Shown here: one piece after another, positions 1 to 7,481 of the stretch | How the letters are laid out: each line of letters starts with the position of its first letter | Position numbering within the stretch: position 1 is the stretch's first letter | Origin: Nonomuraea candida | GTDB taxonomy: Bacteria > Actinomycetota > Actinomycetes > Streptosporangiales > Streptosporangiaceae | Direction: 5' to 3' | Length of the DNA: 64,000 nt | Assembly (NCBI RefSeq): GCF_000725485.1 | Contig: NZ_KL647032.1 | Span: 62,001 to 126,000, forward strand | Position numbers and translations under genes: made by a program | Notes under the pieces: model-generated | What the model was told of the DNA's origin: nothing | Database searches by the model: none | Seen by the model: only the letters and a program-made list of their open reading frames with translations

Positions 1-473
1 TGCCCGAGGTGACGGACCTGCCGGACGAGGCCAGGCAGGACCCGGTCTTCTTCCAGTCGAAGGGCGAGCTGCCGGGGCGCGACGGGTGCCGGGTGCCGAT
101 CCCGTGGACGGTGGACCCGCCCTCGCACGGGTTCTCGCCGGGCGGCGTCGAGCCGTGGTTGCCGCAGCCGGAGTCGTTCGCCGAGCTGAGCGTCGAGAAG
201 CAGGAGGGGGTGGCGGACTCGACGCTGGAGTTCTACCGGCGGGCCCTGTCCTGCCGGCGCGAGCTGGTCGGCTCGATCCCCTACTCCTTGGAGTGGCTGA
301 AGTCTCCCGAGGGAGCGCTTTTCTTCACCCGGGGGCCGCTGATCTGCGCGGTCAACTGCGGGACGCGCCCGGTGCGGCTGCCCGGGCACGACGAGGTGCT
401 GCTGGAGAGCGGGCCGCTGAAGCGCGGGCTGCTGCCGCCCGACACGGCGGTGTGGCTGAGGTGCGACTCATGA
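1..473 (+). CDS. GH13 alpha-glucosidase, C-terminal part (partial at window edge)
   Basis: The reading frame is open from base 3 and ends at a TGA at 471-473, so only about the last 156 residues are present. The segments DEARQDPVFF and GRDGCRVPIPW are typical of the region after the catalytic barrel in oligo-1,6-glucosidase/alpha-glucosidase members of GH13, and the last ~60 residues fit the all-beta domain C. The family hydrolyses alpha-glucosidic bonds of maltodextrins in the cytoplasm. The catalytic residues lie outside the window and cannot be checked. The stop overlaps the stop of the convergent MFS gene by a few bases. Family is secure; exact substrate is unknown. Confidence 0.88.
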   Translation, partial: PEVTDLPDEARQDPVFFQSKGELPGRDGCRVPIPWTVDPPSHGFSPGGVEPWLPQPESFAELSVEKQEGVADSTLEFYRRALSCRRELVGSIPYSLEWLKSPEGALFFTRGPLICAVNCGTRPVRLPGHDEVLLESGPLKRGLLPPDTAVWLRCDS

Positions 474-1631
474 CCTCTTCGGCTGCTCCCCTCTGAAGGG
501 GATGACGGGCAGCGAGAGCACGACGCAGGCCAGCCCGGCGGCGAAGCCGGCCCAGTAGCCCGTGCCCAGGATCAGCGTCCCGGCCAGCGGCCCGGCGGCC
601 AGGGAGACGGTGTTCTGCACGGTGTTGTGGGTGCCGAGCACCTTGCCCGCCCAGCCGGGCCCGGCCAGCTCGCCCGCCGCGAGGTAGGCCAGGCCGTTGC
701 CTGCCACGGTCATGACCGAGGCCAGCGCGAGCGCCGCCACCCCGAGCGCGCTGCCGGTGTAGGCGCCGGCGACCAGCAGCGCCAGCACGACCAGGTTCCA
801 CAGGGTGAGCAGGAGGAGGGGCCGCATGCGCAGCCCGGTGCGGTCGGACCAGCGGCCTGCCGCCACGCGCACCGCGGCCCCGGCGATCGCCGCCACCCCG
901 AACAGCCGCCCGGCCGCCACGTCGTCCCAGCCGTAGGAGCTGACCAGGCAGTCCACGCCGTAGGTGCTGACCACGACCTGCGGCACCACGTGCAGGGCGC
1001 TGGTGGCGTGCACCCGCCAGAGCGCCGCCTGCCGGTACGGCGAGCGCGCCCGCTCCCGGCTCTCCCCCGAGATCGCGTGCGGCGGCTCCCGCAGGAAGAG
1101 CGCGGCCAGCCCGGCGGCCAGCAGGCTCACGCCCGAGCAGAGCAGGAACACGCCGGGCAGCCCGTACGCCCGCGCCATGGGCGGCAGGGCGAAGGCGGCC
1201 ACGGCCATGCCGAGGGTGAAGGAGACCTGGCGCAGGCCCATGGCGATGCCGCGCTCCGGCGGGGCGAACCAGCCCAGCACGATGCGCCCGCCGCCGACCA
1301 TGGCCGCCGAGCCCGCCGCCCCGGCCGCCGCCAGCAGCGCCATGACCGCCCAGGTCTGCTCGACGAAGGCCGCGGCGGCGAACAGCAGGGCCGCCGTCCC
1401 GACGCCGAGGCCCAGGATGAGCCGCTCGCCGTGCCGGTCGGCCAGCGCGCCCCAGGCGACGAGGGCGGCCAGGATGCCGATGGCCGGGGCGTTCACGATG
1501 AGAGCGCCCACGGGTAGCAAGACGTTGAAATGTCGCAAAATTTCGGGCATGACCAGGGGTAAGCCGAACAACCCCAGGGTGACGCCGGCGTGCGCGGTCA
1601 CGCCCAGCGCCAGCATCAGCCAGCGCCTCAT
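468..1631 (-). CDS. MFS transporter, ~12 TM
   Basis: A 387-residue hydrophobic protein with the pattern of a 12-helix major facilitator. The loop between TM2 and TM3 carries the family signature as GALADRHGER, and TM4-5 contains the Gly-rich GGGRIVLGW region followed by ERGIAMGLRQ, as in sugar/drug/carboxylate MFS carriers. It sits in the inner membrane; substrate and direction are not deducible. Its ATG overlaps the stop of the upstream thioesterase gene as ATGA, so the two are probably translationally coupled. It is convergent with the glucosidase fragment. No CTAG-type operator was seen before this pair. Confidence 0.88.
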   Translation of the reverse strand: MRRWLMLALGVTAHAGVTLGLFGLPLVMPEILRHFNVLLPVGALIVNAPAIGILAALVAWGALADRHGERLILGLGVGTAALLFAAAAFVEQTWAVMALLAAAGAAGSAAMVGGGRIVLGWFAPPERGIAMGLRQVSFTLGMAVAAFALPPMARAYGLPGVFLLCSGVSLLAAGLAALFLREPPHAISGESRERARSPYRQAALWRVHATSALHVVPQVVVSTYGVDCLVSSYGWDDVAAGRLFGVAAIAGAAVRVAAGRWSDRTGLRMRPLLLLTLWNLVVLALLVAGAYTGSALGVAALALASVMTVAGNGLAYLAAGELAGPGWAGKVLGTHNTVQNTVSLAAGPLAGTLILGTGYWAGFAAGLACVVLSLPVIPFRGEQPKRS

Positions 1632-2059
1632 TCGGCGGCGTAACGTTTCAGGTAGGCCAGTTCGCCCTCGTTGAGCCTGCGCGGGGCCGCCCGCTCGACG
1701 TCGTAGGCCGCCAGCACGGACTTGGCGGTGACGTAGAGGCCCTCGTCGTCGCGGATCTCGTACTGCAGGGTGAAGCGCACCGGCCTGATCTCCGTGACCC
1801 AGGTCTCGACGCGGACGGGCTCGGCGCGGAAGCCCAGCGGGCGGCGGTAGTCGATCTCGTGGCGGGTCACGACCAGGCCCTTGAACGGCTCGTCGCCCGC
1901 GACATACGGATCGATGTGGAACATGCCGAAGCGGGCGTCCTCCAGGTAGTCGAGGAAGCGCACGTTGTTCACGTGCCCTTGGGAGTCGACGTCGCCGAAT
2001 CTCACGGTGCGGAGATAGATGTGCCGTTCAGCCGGGGTGCGTTCAACCACGTCCGCCAC
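1628..2059 (-). CDS. Hotdog-fold acyl-CoA thioesterase (4HBT family)
   Basis: A 143-residue single hotdog domain. RFGDVDSQGHVNNVRFLDYLEDAR is split here as RFGDVDSQGHVNN (about residues 20-32), which is the 4-hydroxybenzoyl-CoA thioesterase/YbgC signature; the Asp in it is the usual catalytic residue. Such enzymes hydrolyse acyl-CoA to free acid and CoA in the cytosol. The start chosen is GTG at 2059; no strong ribosome site precedes it. It overlaps the downstream MFS gene by 4 nt, suggesting release and export (or import) of one acid, but this is inference. It lies just outside the palindrome-marked acyl-CoA cluster and has no such operator itself. Confidence 0.85.
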   Translation of the reverse strand: MADVVERTPAERHIYLRTVRFGDVDSQGHVNNVRFLDYLEDARFGMFHIDPYVAGDEPFKGLVVTRHEIDYRRPLGFRAEPVRVETWVTEIRPVRFTLQYEIRDDEGLYVTAKSVLAAYDVERAAPRRLNEGELAYLKRYAAE

Positions 2060-2085
2060 CGTACCCGGCCGCGCGGGGTGTCCTC

Positions 2086-2166
2086 GCGGCGGGCACCGTG
2101 CCGGAGGCCGGGGGTCAGGCGGACCCGCGGCGGGCAGCGTGCCCGAGGCCGGGGGTCAGGCGGACC
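2086..2166. repeat. 41-bp tandem duplication spanning an MFS stop codon
   Basis: Two copies (2086-2125 and 2127-2166) differ at a few bases; a partial third start follows at 2167. The right copy contains the last codons and stop (TCA at 2156, minus strand) of the DHA2 MFS gene, and the left copy carries an equivalent TCA at 2115, exactly 41 bp away. Confidence 0.85.
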
Positions 2167-3592
2167 TGCGGCGGGCCAGGCAGGCCAGCACGGTCAGCAC
2201 CGAGATCGCGGCCATCGAGCCCAGCGCCCAGCGGTAGCCGGTGACGAGCTGCTCCACCGCCCCGCCGGACAGGTGGGCGAGCGTGCCGGCGAAGACGCTG
2301 CGGTGCAGCTCGGCCGGGAGCGGCGCGGTGAGGAGCGACAGGACCAGGGCGGTGCCGACGACGTTGCCGGTGTTCTGCATCATCAGGCGCATGGCGTTGA
2401 CGATGCCGAGCCGGTCGGAGGGCAGGCCGTCCAGGATGGCGGTGGTGTTGGAGGGCAGGAACACGCCCGAGCCGAGCCCGATGAGCACGAGCCCCGCCGC
2501 GACGGCCGGGTACGGCGTGCGCGCCGACATCACCGCGAGCATGACCGCCAGCCCGCAGGTGGTCGTGGCGGCCCCGGCCGCGGCCAGCGTGCGGGCGCTC
2601 ATCAGCCGCTGCAGGAAGCCGGAGGCCACCGAGGCAATCATGGCGGCGACGGCCAGCGGCAGCACCTTCAGCCCCGCCTGTACGGGATCGTCGCCGCGCA
2701 CCGCCTGGAAGTAGAGCGCGACCAGGAAGAGCATGCCCATCCGCGCCACGGCGTTGAGGAACGAGGCCAGCGTGCCGTACGCGAAGGCCCGCTCGCGGAA
2801 CAGGCGGAGGTCCACGACCGGATGGGCCGCCCGCCGCTCCCTGGCCACGAACAGCGGCAGCCCCACGGCGAAGGCCGCCAGCCCGCCGAGCACCGCCGGA
2901 TGGCCCCAGCCCAGCCGGGTGAACTCCGACAGCGCCAGCAGCAGCCCGCCCAGCGTGGCCAGGACCAGCACGTTGCCCGGCCAGTCGAGCCCGCCCTCCC
3001 GCCTGGCCACGGCCGGCCTGCGCAGCACGATCGCCCCCCACACCAGGCAGATCAGCCCGATCGGCACGTTGAACCAGAACACCCACCGCCAGCCCGGGCC
3101 GGCGGCCAGCACGCCGCCCAGCGTCGGGCCGATGAGCCCGGCGATCGAGAACGACGCCACGTACACGCCCATCCCCTCGCCCAGCCGCTCGCGCGGGAAG
3201 GCGTCGCTGACCAGGGCGGCGCTGTTGGTGAGCAGCATGGCGGCCCCGGCGGCCTGCAGCACGCGCATGGCCACGATCACCCACGCGTTCGGCGCCAGCC
3301 CCGCGAGCAGGGCGGCCAGCGTGTACGTGGCCAGCCCCAGTAAGTACATCCGGCGCCTGCCGAACAGATCCGCCAGCCGCCCGAACACCACCATGAGGAC
3401 GGTCGTGGTCAACTGGAAGCCCAGCAGGATCCAGCCCGCGGCCGTGGCGTCGGCCCCGGTGTGCCGGGCGATCTCGGGCAGGGCGACGTTGATCGCGCTG
3501 CCGCCGAGCCCGGTCAGCACGCTGGCCAGGCTCACGACGGACAGCGTGCGCCAGGCGTAGCCGAGGGAAGTGGTCGTGGTCGTCGAGGGCAA
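2156..3592 (-). CDS. DHA2-type MFS drug efflux transporter (EmrB/QacA-like, 14 TM)
   Basis: A 478-residue protein with the 14-helix layout of the DHA2 family. NVALPEIARHTG in TM1 resembles motif D1, GRLADLFGRRR is motif A in loop 2-3, and GPTLGGVLA in TM5 is antiporter motif C, which indicates proton-coupled export. The start is TTG at 3592, eight bases after an AGGA. The gene is divergent from the SDR-MaoC operon, and both share the 74-bp intergenic region holding two overlapping CTAG palindromes, so it is probably controlled by the local TetR protein and may export a toxic acid or intermediate. The last codons lie inside a 41-bp tandem duplication. Confidence 0.9.
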   Translation of the reverse strand: MPSTTTTTSLGYAWRTLSVVSLASVLTGLGGSAINVALPEIARHTGADATAAGWILLGFQLTTTVLMVVFGRLADLFGRRRMYLLGLATYTLAALLAGLAPNAWVIVAMRVLQAAGAAMLLTNSAALVSDAFPRERLGEGMGVYVASFSIAGLIGPTLGGVLAAGPGWRWVFWFNVPIGLICLVWGAIVLRRPAVARREGGLDWPGNVLVLATLGGLLLALSEFTRLGWGHPAVLGGLAAFAVGLPLFVARERRAAHPVVDLRLFRERAFAYGTLASFLNAVARMGMLFLVALYFQAVRGDDPVQAGLKVLPLAVAAMIASVASGFLQRLMSARTLAAAGAATTTCGLAVMLAVMSARTPYPAVAAGLVLIGLGSGVFLPSNTTAILDGLPSDRLGIVNAMRLMMQNTGNVVGTALVLSLLTAPLPAELHRSVFAGTLAHLSGGAVEQLVTGYRWALGSMAAISVLTVLACLARRRSA

Positions 3593-3606
3593 GGGCCCTG
3601 TCCTTT

Positions 3607-3636
3607 CTAGATTTTAATACTAGAATCCAATTCAGA
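3607..3636. promoter_or_regulatory. Two overlapping TetR-type operators (MFS / SDR divergent promoter)
   Basis: CTAGATTTTAATACTAG (3607-3623) and CTAGAATCCAATTCAGA (3620-3636) are variants of the 17-bp palindrome CTAGAATnnnATTCTAG. They overlap by sharing one CTAG, so the CTAG tetranucleotides are 13 bp apart (3607 and 3620). The region lies between the MFS gene (minus) and the SDR gene (plus). Assignment to the TetR protein at 5603-6223 is inferred from proximity and repetition. Confidence 0.75.
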
Positions 3637-3666
3637 TCGTCAGCCGGTCAAGGATCGAGGTGTCGG

Positions 3667-4566
3667 ATGAGTGGGATCGTCGAAGGCCGCGTCGTGATCG
3701 TCACGGGCGCGGCCCGGGGCATCGGGCGGGGACACGCGCTGGAGTTCGCCAGGCAGGGCGCGAAGGTGGTGGTCAACGACCTCGGCGCGGAGGTGGACGG
3801 CACCGGATCGTCGGGGGCGGCGGCCGAGGTGGTGGCGGAGATCGAGGCCATGGGCGGCCAGGCCGTCGTCAACGGGGAGGACGTCTCCGACTTCGACGGC
3901 GCCGAGCGCCTCGTCCGCGCCGCCATCGACCGCTTCGGCGGCCTGGACGTGCTGGTCAACAACGCCGGCATCCTGCGCGACCGGATGCTCGTCAACATGA
4001 CCGCCGACGAGTGGGACGCCGTGATCAGGGTGCACCTGCGTGGCACGTTCGCGCCGCTGCGCCATGCCGCCGCCTACTGGCGGTCCAAGGCGAAGGCGGG
4101 CGAGCGCGTGGATGCCCGGATCATCAACACGACCTCGTCCTCCGGCATCTACGGTAACCCGGGGCAGGGCAACTACGGAGCGGCCAAGGCCGGCATCGCG
4201 GGCCTGACGATCATCGCCGCCCGGGAGCTGGAGCGCTACGGCGTCACCGTCAACGCCGTCGCCCCCGCCGCCCTCACCCGCATGACCGCCAACCTCATGC
4301 CCGCCGGCGCGACCGGCGCCGACCCCGACGACATCGCGCCGCTGGTCGTCTGGCTGTCCAGCGCCGAGGCGCGCGGGATCACCGGGCGGGTGTTCAACGT
4401 GCGCGGCGGCCGGATCAGCGTCGCCGAGGGCTGGCACGCCGGCCCCGAGGTCGACAAGGGCAGCCGGTGGGACCCGGCCGAGCTGGGCTCGGTCATCCCC
4501 TCCCTCGTCGAGAAGGCCGCGCCCAACGCGCTCACCAACGGCCGCATCCCCGGACGGGAGGACTGA
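3667..4566 (+). CDS. SDR-family 3-hydroxyacyl-CoA dehydrogenase-like oxidoreductase
   Basis: A 299-residue classical short-chain dehydrogenase. The cofactor motif TGAARGIG is near residue 13, NNAG near residue 98, and the catalytic Ser (~157), Tyr170 and Lys174 (YGAAK) are all present. The C-terminal extension of ~50 residues beyond the SDR core is like the dehydrogenase domain of peroxisomal multifunctional enzyme 2 (HSD17B4). With the MaoC hydratase that follows 2 nt later, the pair matches the two catalytic domains of that enzyme as separate proteins: hydration of an enoyl-CoA, then oxidation of the (3R)-hydroxyacyl-CoA. GAGGTG precedes the ATG at good spacing. Expression is likely controlled by the 3607-3636 operators. 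Confidence 0.88.
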   Translation: MSGIVEGRVVIVTGAARGIGRGHALEFARQGAKVVVNDLGAEVDGTGSSGAAAEVVAEIEAMGGQAVVNGEDVSDFDGAERLVRAAIDRFGGLDVLVNNAGILRDRMLVNMTADEWDAVIRVHLRGTFAPLRHAAAYWRSKAKAGERVDARIINTTSSSGIYGNPGQGNYGAAKAGIAGLTIIAARELERYGVTVNAVAPAALTRMTANLMPAGATGADPDDIAPLVVWLSSAEARGITGRVFNVRGGRISVAEGWHAGPEVDKGSRWDPAELGSVIPSLVEKAAPNALTNGRIPGRED

Positions 4567-4568
4567 CG

Positions 4569-5387
4569 ATGGCACTCGACCACTCGCTGGTGGGCGTCGA
4601 GGGGGAAGCGTACGAGCGTACGTGGACGGCCAAGGACACCATGCTCTACGCGCTCGGGGTCGGGGCCGGCACGTCGGAGCTGGAGTTCACCACGGAGAAG
4701 GGGCAGCGAGTGCTGCCGACGTTCGCCGTGCTCGCGGCGCAGGCGCCGGGACGGCGGCTGGGCGACTACGACCCCGCCCTGCTGGTCCACGCCGAGCAGG
4801 GCTTCGACCTGCACCGCGAGCTGCCGCCCGCCGGGAACGTACGGACCACCTCGCGGGTGACCGGCATCTACGACAAGGGGTCGGGCGCCCTGGTGACCTC
4901 CGAGTCCCGGGCGGTGGACCCGGCCACCGGCGAGCTCGTGATCGCCTCGCGCAGCTCGGTGTTCATCCGGGGCGAGGGAGGCTTCGGCGGCGACCGCGGG
5001 CCGCGGGACACCTGGACCCTGCCCGACCGGGCGCCCGACCACAAGGTGACCTACCCGACCCTGCCCGAGCAGGCGCTCATCTACCGGCTGTCCGGCGACT
5101 ACAACCCGCTGCACAGCGACCCGGCCTTCGCCGCCCGGGCGGGCTTCGACCGGCCGATCCTGCACGGGCTGTGCACGTACGGGGTGACGGGGCGGGCGCT
5201 GCTGCACGCGGTGGCGGGCTCGGACCCGGCGCGCTTCCGGTCGATGTCCGGGCGCTTCTCCAGCCCGGTCTTCCCCGGTGAGTCGCTCACGGTGTCGATC
5301 TGGGTGGACGGCACGGACGTCCTGTTCCGCACCGCCAAGGACGACGGCACCGTCGTCCTCGATCGCGGCCGCGCCACCATCACCTGA
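4569..5387 (+). CDS. MaoC-like enoyl-CoA hydratase 2
   Basis: A 272-residue double-hotdog protein. The hydratase-2 motif runs from about residue 175 (SGDYNPLHSDP) to GFDRPILHG near residue 200, with the Asp and His of the catalytic pair intact. The N-terminal half is the degenerate hotdog with FAVLA and GEQGF-like segments, as in eukaryotic hydratase 2. It hydrates trans-2-enoyl-CoA to the (3R)-hydroxyacyl-CoA. The start ATG at 4569 is 2 nt after the SDR stop, so the two are cotranscribed and coupled. A longer upstream reading frame exists but it runs through the SDR gene and is not a start. The physiological acyl group is unknown. Confidence 0.9.
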   Translation: MALDHSLVGVEGEAYERTWTAKDTMLYALGVGAGTSELEFTTEKGQRVLPTFAVLAAQAPGRRLGDYDPALLVHAEQGFDLHRELPPAGNVRTTSRVTGIYDKGSGALVTSESRAVDPATGELVIASRSSVFIRGEGGFGGDRGPRDTWTLPDRAPDHKVTYPTLPEQALIYRLSGDYNPLHSDPAFAARAGFDRPILHGLCTYGVTGRALLHAVAGSDPARFRSMSGRFSSPVFPGESLTVSIWVDGTDVLFRTAKDDGTVVLDRGRATIT

Positions 5388-5433
5388 CGCGTGCCCCGCC
5401 CCGGCGCCGGCCGAGCAGCGTCGTCGCCCCCGC

Positions 5434-5546
5434 GGCCCTGCCGGCCTGGTGGCGGGGCCCCACGCCGCGCGGCCCTGCCCGCCAGGTGGCGGGGTCGCGC
5501 GCGCCGCTGCCCTGCCCGCCCGTCTGGTGGCGGGGTCCCGCGCGCT
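5434..5546. repeat. Three ~37-bp hairpin-forming direct repeats
   Basis: The units begin near 5434, 5471 and 5508, each with a ccctgcc...ggtggcgggg core; the middle one contains CCCGCCAGGTGGCGGG, a 6-bp perfect stem. They fill the gap between the convergent MaoC and TetR genes and could act as a bidirectional terminator. No T-run follows. Confidence 0.65.
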
Positions 5547-5602
5547 GTCAGCGGTGGGGGCAGCCGCGGGAGCCGGTGGACGCGGCGGCCGGGGGAAGGG
5601 GG

Positions 5603-6223
5603 TCAGGAGGTTTCGAGGGTGTTGAGGGGGTCGAGGCGGTGGATGAGGGTGACGGCGGCCTCGATGACCTCCTGCGCCTCCTCCTCGCTGTCGGACGTGG
5701 CGACCTCGCGGGCGGCCTCGCCGATGATGCTGGTCAGGACGGCCACCGTGAAGCGGTCGAGCGGGTCGGTGCCGGCCCCGAGCAGCACGGCGTTCTGGCG
5801 GACCCACTCCCGGCCGCGCGTGCGGCGGATCAGCTCGAAGCCCGGCGGGCCGTCGCCGTCGATGAAGAGCCTGACCAGGTCGCGGCGTTCCCACGCCCCC
5901 GCGAGGTACGCCCGCGCCCCCGCGATCAGCAGCTCCACCGGGTCGCGCACGCCCTCCTTCTTGGCCTTGGCGACGCTGGAGGCCGAGGCCTGCTCGTGGG
6001 CGGCCTGGTGGTCCTCGTAGAGGGCGAGGAAGAGCTCGGTCTTGCCGCCGAAGTGGTGGTAGAGGCTGCCGACGCTGGAGCCGGCGCGGGCGACCACCTC
6101 GGAGACGTTGGCCTCGGCGAAGCCGTGCTCGCTGAAGACCTCGCGCGCCGCCTGCAGCATGCTTTTACGGGTCTGGGCCGTGCGGCTCCACTCCCACGAG
6201 GACTTGCGTGCCATGGCCACCAT
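5603..6223 (-). CDS. TetR-family regulator of the acyl-CoA cluster
   Basis: A 206-residue protein with an N-terminal TetR helix-turn-helix: FSEHGFAEANVSEVVARAG followed by VGSLYHHFGGKTEL (about residues 30-66). The C-terminal ligand domain is acidic, ending in a Glu-rich helix (SEEEAQEV). It is divergent from the acyl-CoA dehydrogenase and sits at the centre of the genes that carry CTAGAATnnnATTCTAG variants, so I infer it binds them, with an acyl-CoA or the free acid as inducer. Copies lie 15-80 bp upstream of its own start, implying autoregulation. The start is ATG at 6223; an ATG at 6214 is also possible. Confidence 0.87.
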   Translation of the reverse strand: MVAMARKSSWEWSRTAQTRKSMLQAAREVFSEHGFAEANVSEVVARAGSSVGSLYHHFGGKTELFLALYEDHQAAHEQASASSVAKAKKEGVRDPVELLIAGARAYLAGAWERRDLVRLFIDGDGPPGFELIRRTRGREWVRQNAVLLGAGTDPLDRFTVAVLTSIIGEAAREVATSDSEEEAQEVIEAAVTLIHRLDPLNTLETS

Positions 6224-6239
6224 CGTAGCGGTCGAAATT

Positions 6240-6303
6240 CTAGAATCAGATTCTTGACAGGACCTCGCCCCGGCTAGAATCTCTTACTAGAGAAGGATTC
6301 TAG
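6240..6303. promoter_or_regulatory. Operator array with promoter between tetR and acyl-CoA dehydrogenase
   Basis: Site A is CTAGAATCAGATTCTTG (6240-6256). Sites B, CTAGAATCTCTTACTAG (6274-6290), and C, CTAGAGAAGGATTCTAG (6287-6303), share a CTAG, putting CTAG at 6274, 6287 and 6300. Site A overlaps a TTGACA -35 (6254-6259); TAGAAT at 6275-6280 inside site B may be the -10, with a short 15-bp spacer. Binding would block RNA polymerase, consistent with repression. Confidence 0.75.
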
Positions 6304-6321
6304 AAATACCAGGAGGCGGCT

Positions 6322-7476
6322 GTGGACTTCTCGCTCACCCCGGAGGAACGGCAGATCCGCGACACCGTCCGGGCCTTCATCGAGAAGGAGGTCATGCCGC
6401 TGGAGCCGGAGGTCCTGCGCAACGAGCGCGAGGGCCGCCCCGGGCTGGCCCCCGACGTCCTGCGCGACCTGCGCGCCAAGGCCAGGAAGTCCGGCTTCTG
6501 GGGGATCAACACCCCCGAGGAGTACGGCGGCGCGGCCCTGGGCCCCATCATGTCCGCGATCATCGCCATGGAGATCGGCCGGACGTTCGTGCCCTTCTCG
6601 TTCGGCGGCAGCGCCGACAACATCCTCTACGCCGGCACAGAGGAGCAGAAGCGGCGCTACCTGCTCCCCACGATCGAGGGCGAGCGCCGCTCCTGCTTCG
6701 CCATCACCGAGCCGGGCGCCGGCTCCGACGCCCGCAACATCCGCACCAGGGCCGTGCGGGACGGCTCCGAGTGGGTGATCAACGGCGAGAAGACGTTCAT
6801 CACGGGCGGGAACGAGGCGGACTTCGTCATGGTCTTCGCCCTGGCCGAGGAGCACGGCGTCACCTGCTTCCTGGTGGACCGTGACATGGGCTGGAAGTCC
6901 GAGCCCATCCCGACGATGGGCGAGTGGGGGCCGGCCTCGCTGGTGTTCCAGGACGTCCGGGTGCCGGAGGAGAACATCCTCGGCGAGCTGGGCAAGGGCT
7001 TCGAGCTGGCCATGCAGTGGATCGGCCAGGGCCGTTACATGATCCCCGCGCGCGCCATCGGCTCGGCCGAGCGCATGTTGCAGATGGCCATCGACTACGC
7101 CAAGATCCGCAAGTCGATGGGGCAGACGATCTCCAGCTACCAGGCCATCCAGTGGATGATCGCCGACTCCCAGGTGGAGATCGAGGCGGCCAAGTGGCTG
7201 ACGCTCTACGCGGCCTGGCAGGTGAGCCAGGGCATGGACGCCCGGCACGCCTCCTCCATCGCCAAGCTGAACGGAGCCGTCATGGCCAACCAGGTCGTCG
7301 ACCGGGTGCTCCAGATTCACGGGGGTATGGGGTACACGAAGGAGCTGCCGATCGAGCGGTGGTACCGGGAGCTGCGGCTGCTGCGCATCTTCGAGGGCAC
7401 CGACGAGATCCAGCGGCGCACCATCGCCCGCAACCTCATCAAGGGACACGCGCGGCTGGGCCTCATCGGGGAGTGA
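6322..7476 (+). CDS. Acyl-CoA dehydrogenase
   Basis: A 384-residue FAD enzyme of normal length. FAITEPGAGSDA (about residues 131-142) is the first ACAD signature, IHGGMGYTKE (~333) and FEGTDEIQRR (~357-366) the last; the Glu of FEGT (~358) is the likely catalytic base. It oxidises acyl-CoA to 2,3-enoyl-CoA, the substrate of the MaoC hydratase. The start is GTG at 6322 with AGGAGG at 6311-6316. The synthetase gene follows after 5 nt, giving an activation-oxidation operon. It lies directly downstream of three CTAG operators. The FWGINTPEEYGG segment and size fit short/medium-chain type enzymes; chain length is not predictable. Confidence 0.92.
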   Translation: MDFSLTPEERQIRDTVRAFIEKEVMPLEPEVLRNEREGRPGLAPDVLRDLRAKARKSGFWGINTPEEYGGAALGPIMSAIIAMEIGRTFVPFSFGGSADNILYAGTEEQKRRYLLPTIEGERRSCFAITEPGAGSDARNIRTRAVRDGSEWVINGEKTFITGGNEADFVMVFALAEEHGVTCFLVDRDMGWKSEPIPTMGEWGPASLVFQDVRVPEENILGELGKGFELAMQWIGQGRYMIPARAIGSAERMLQMAIDYAKIRKSMGQTISSYQAIQWMIADSQVEIEAAKWLTLYAAWQVSQGMDARHASSIAKLNGAVMANQVVDRVLQIHGGMGYTKELPIERWYRELRLLRIFEGTDEIQRRTIARNLIKGHARLGLIGE

Positions 7477-7481
7477 GCGGC

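Noticed and set aside
1859..3343. A 494-codon plus-strand open frame
   Set aside because: Antisense shadow of the thioesterase and MFS genes, Arg/Gly/Gln/His-rich.
5603..6223. Placing the TetR protein with steroid regulators KstR/KstR2
   Set aside because: The palindrome is unlike the motifs I know for those regulators (AACnnGTT or AAGnnCTT types), so I leave it unnamed.
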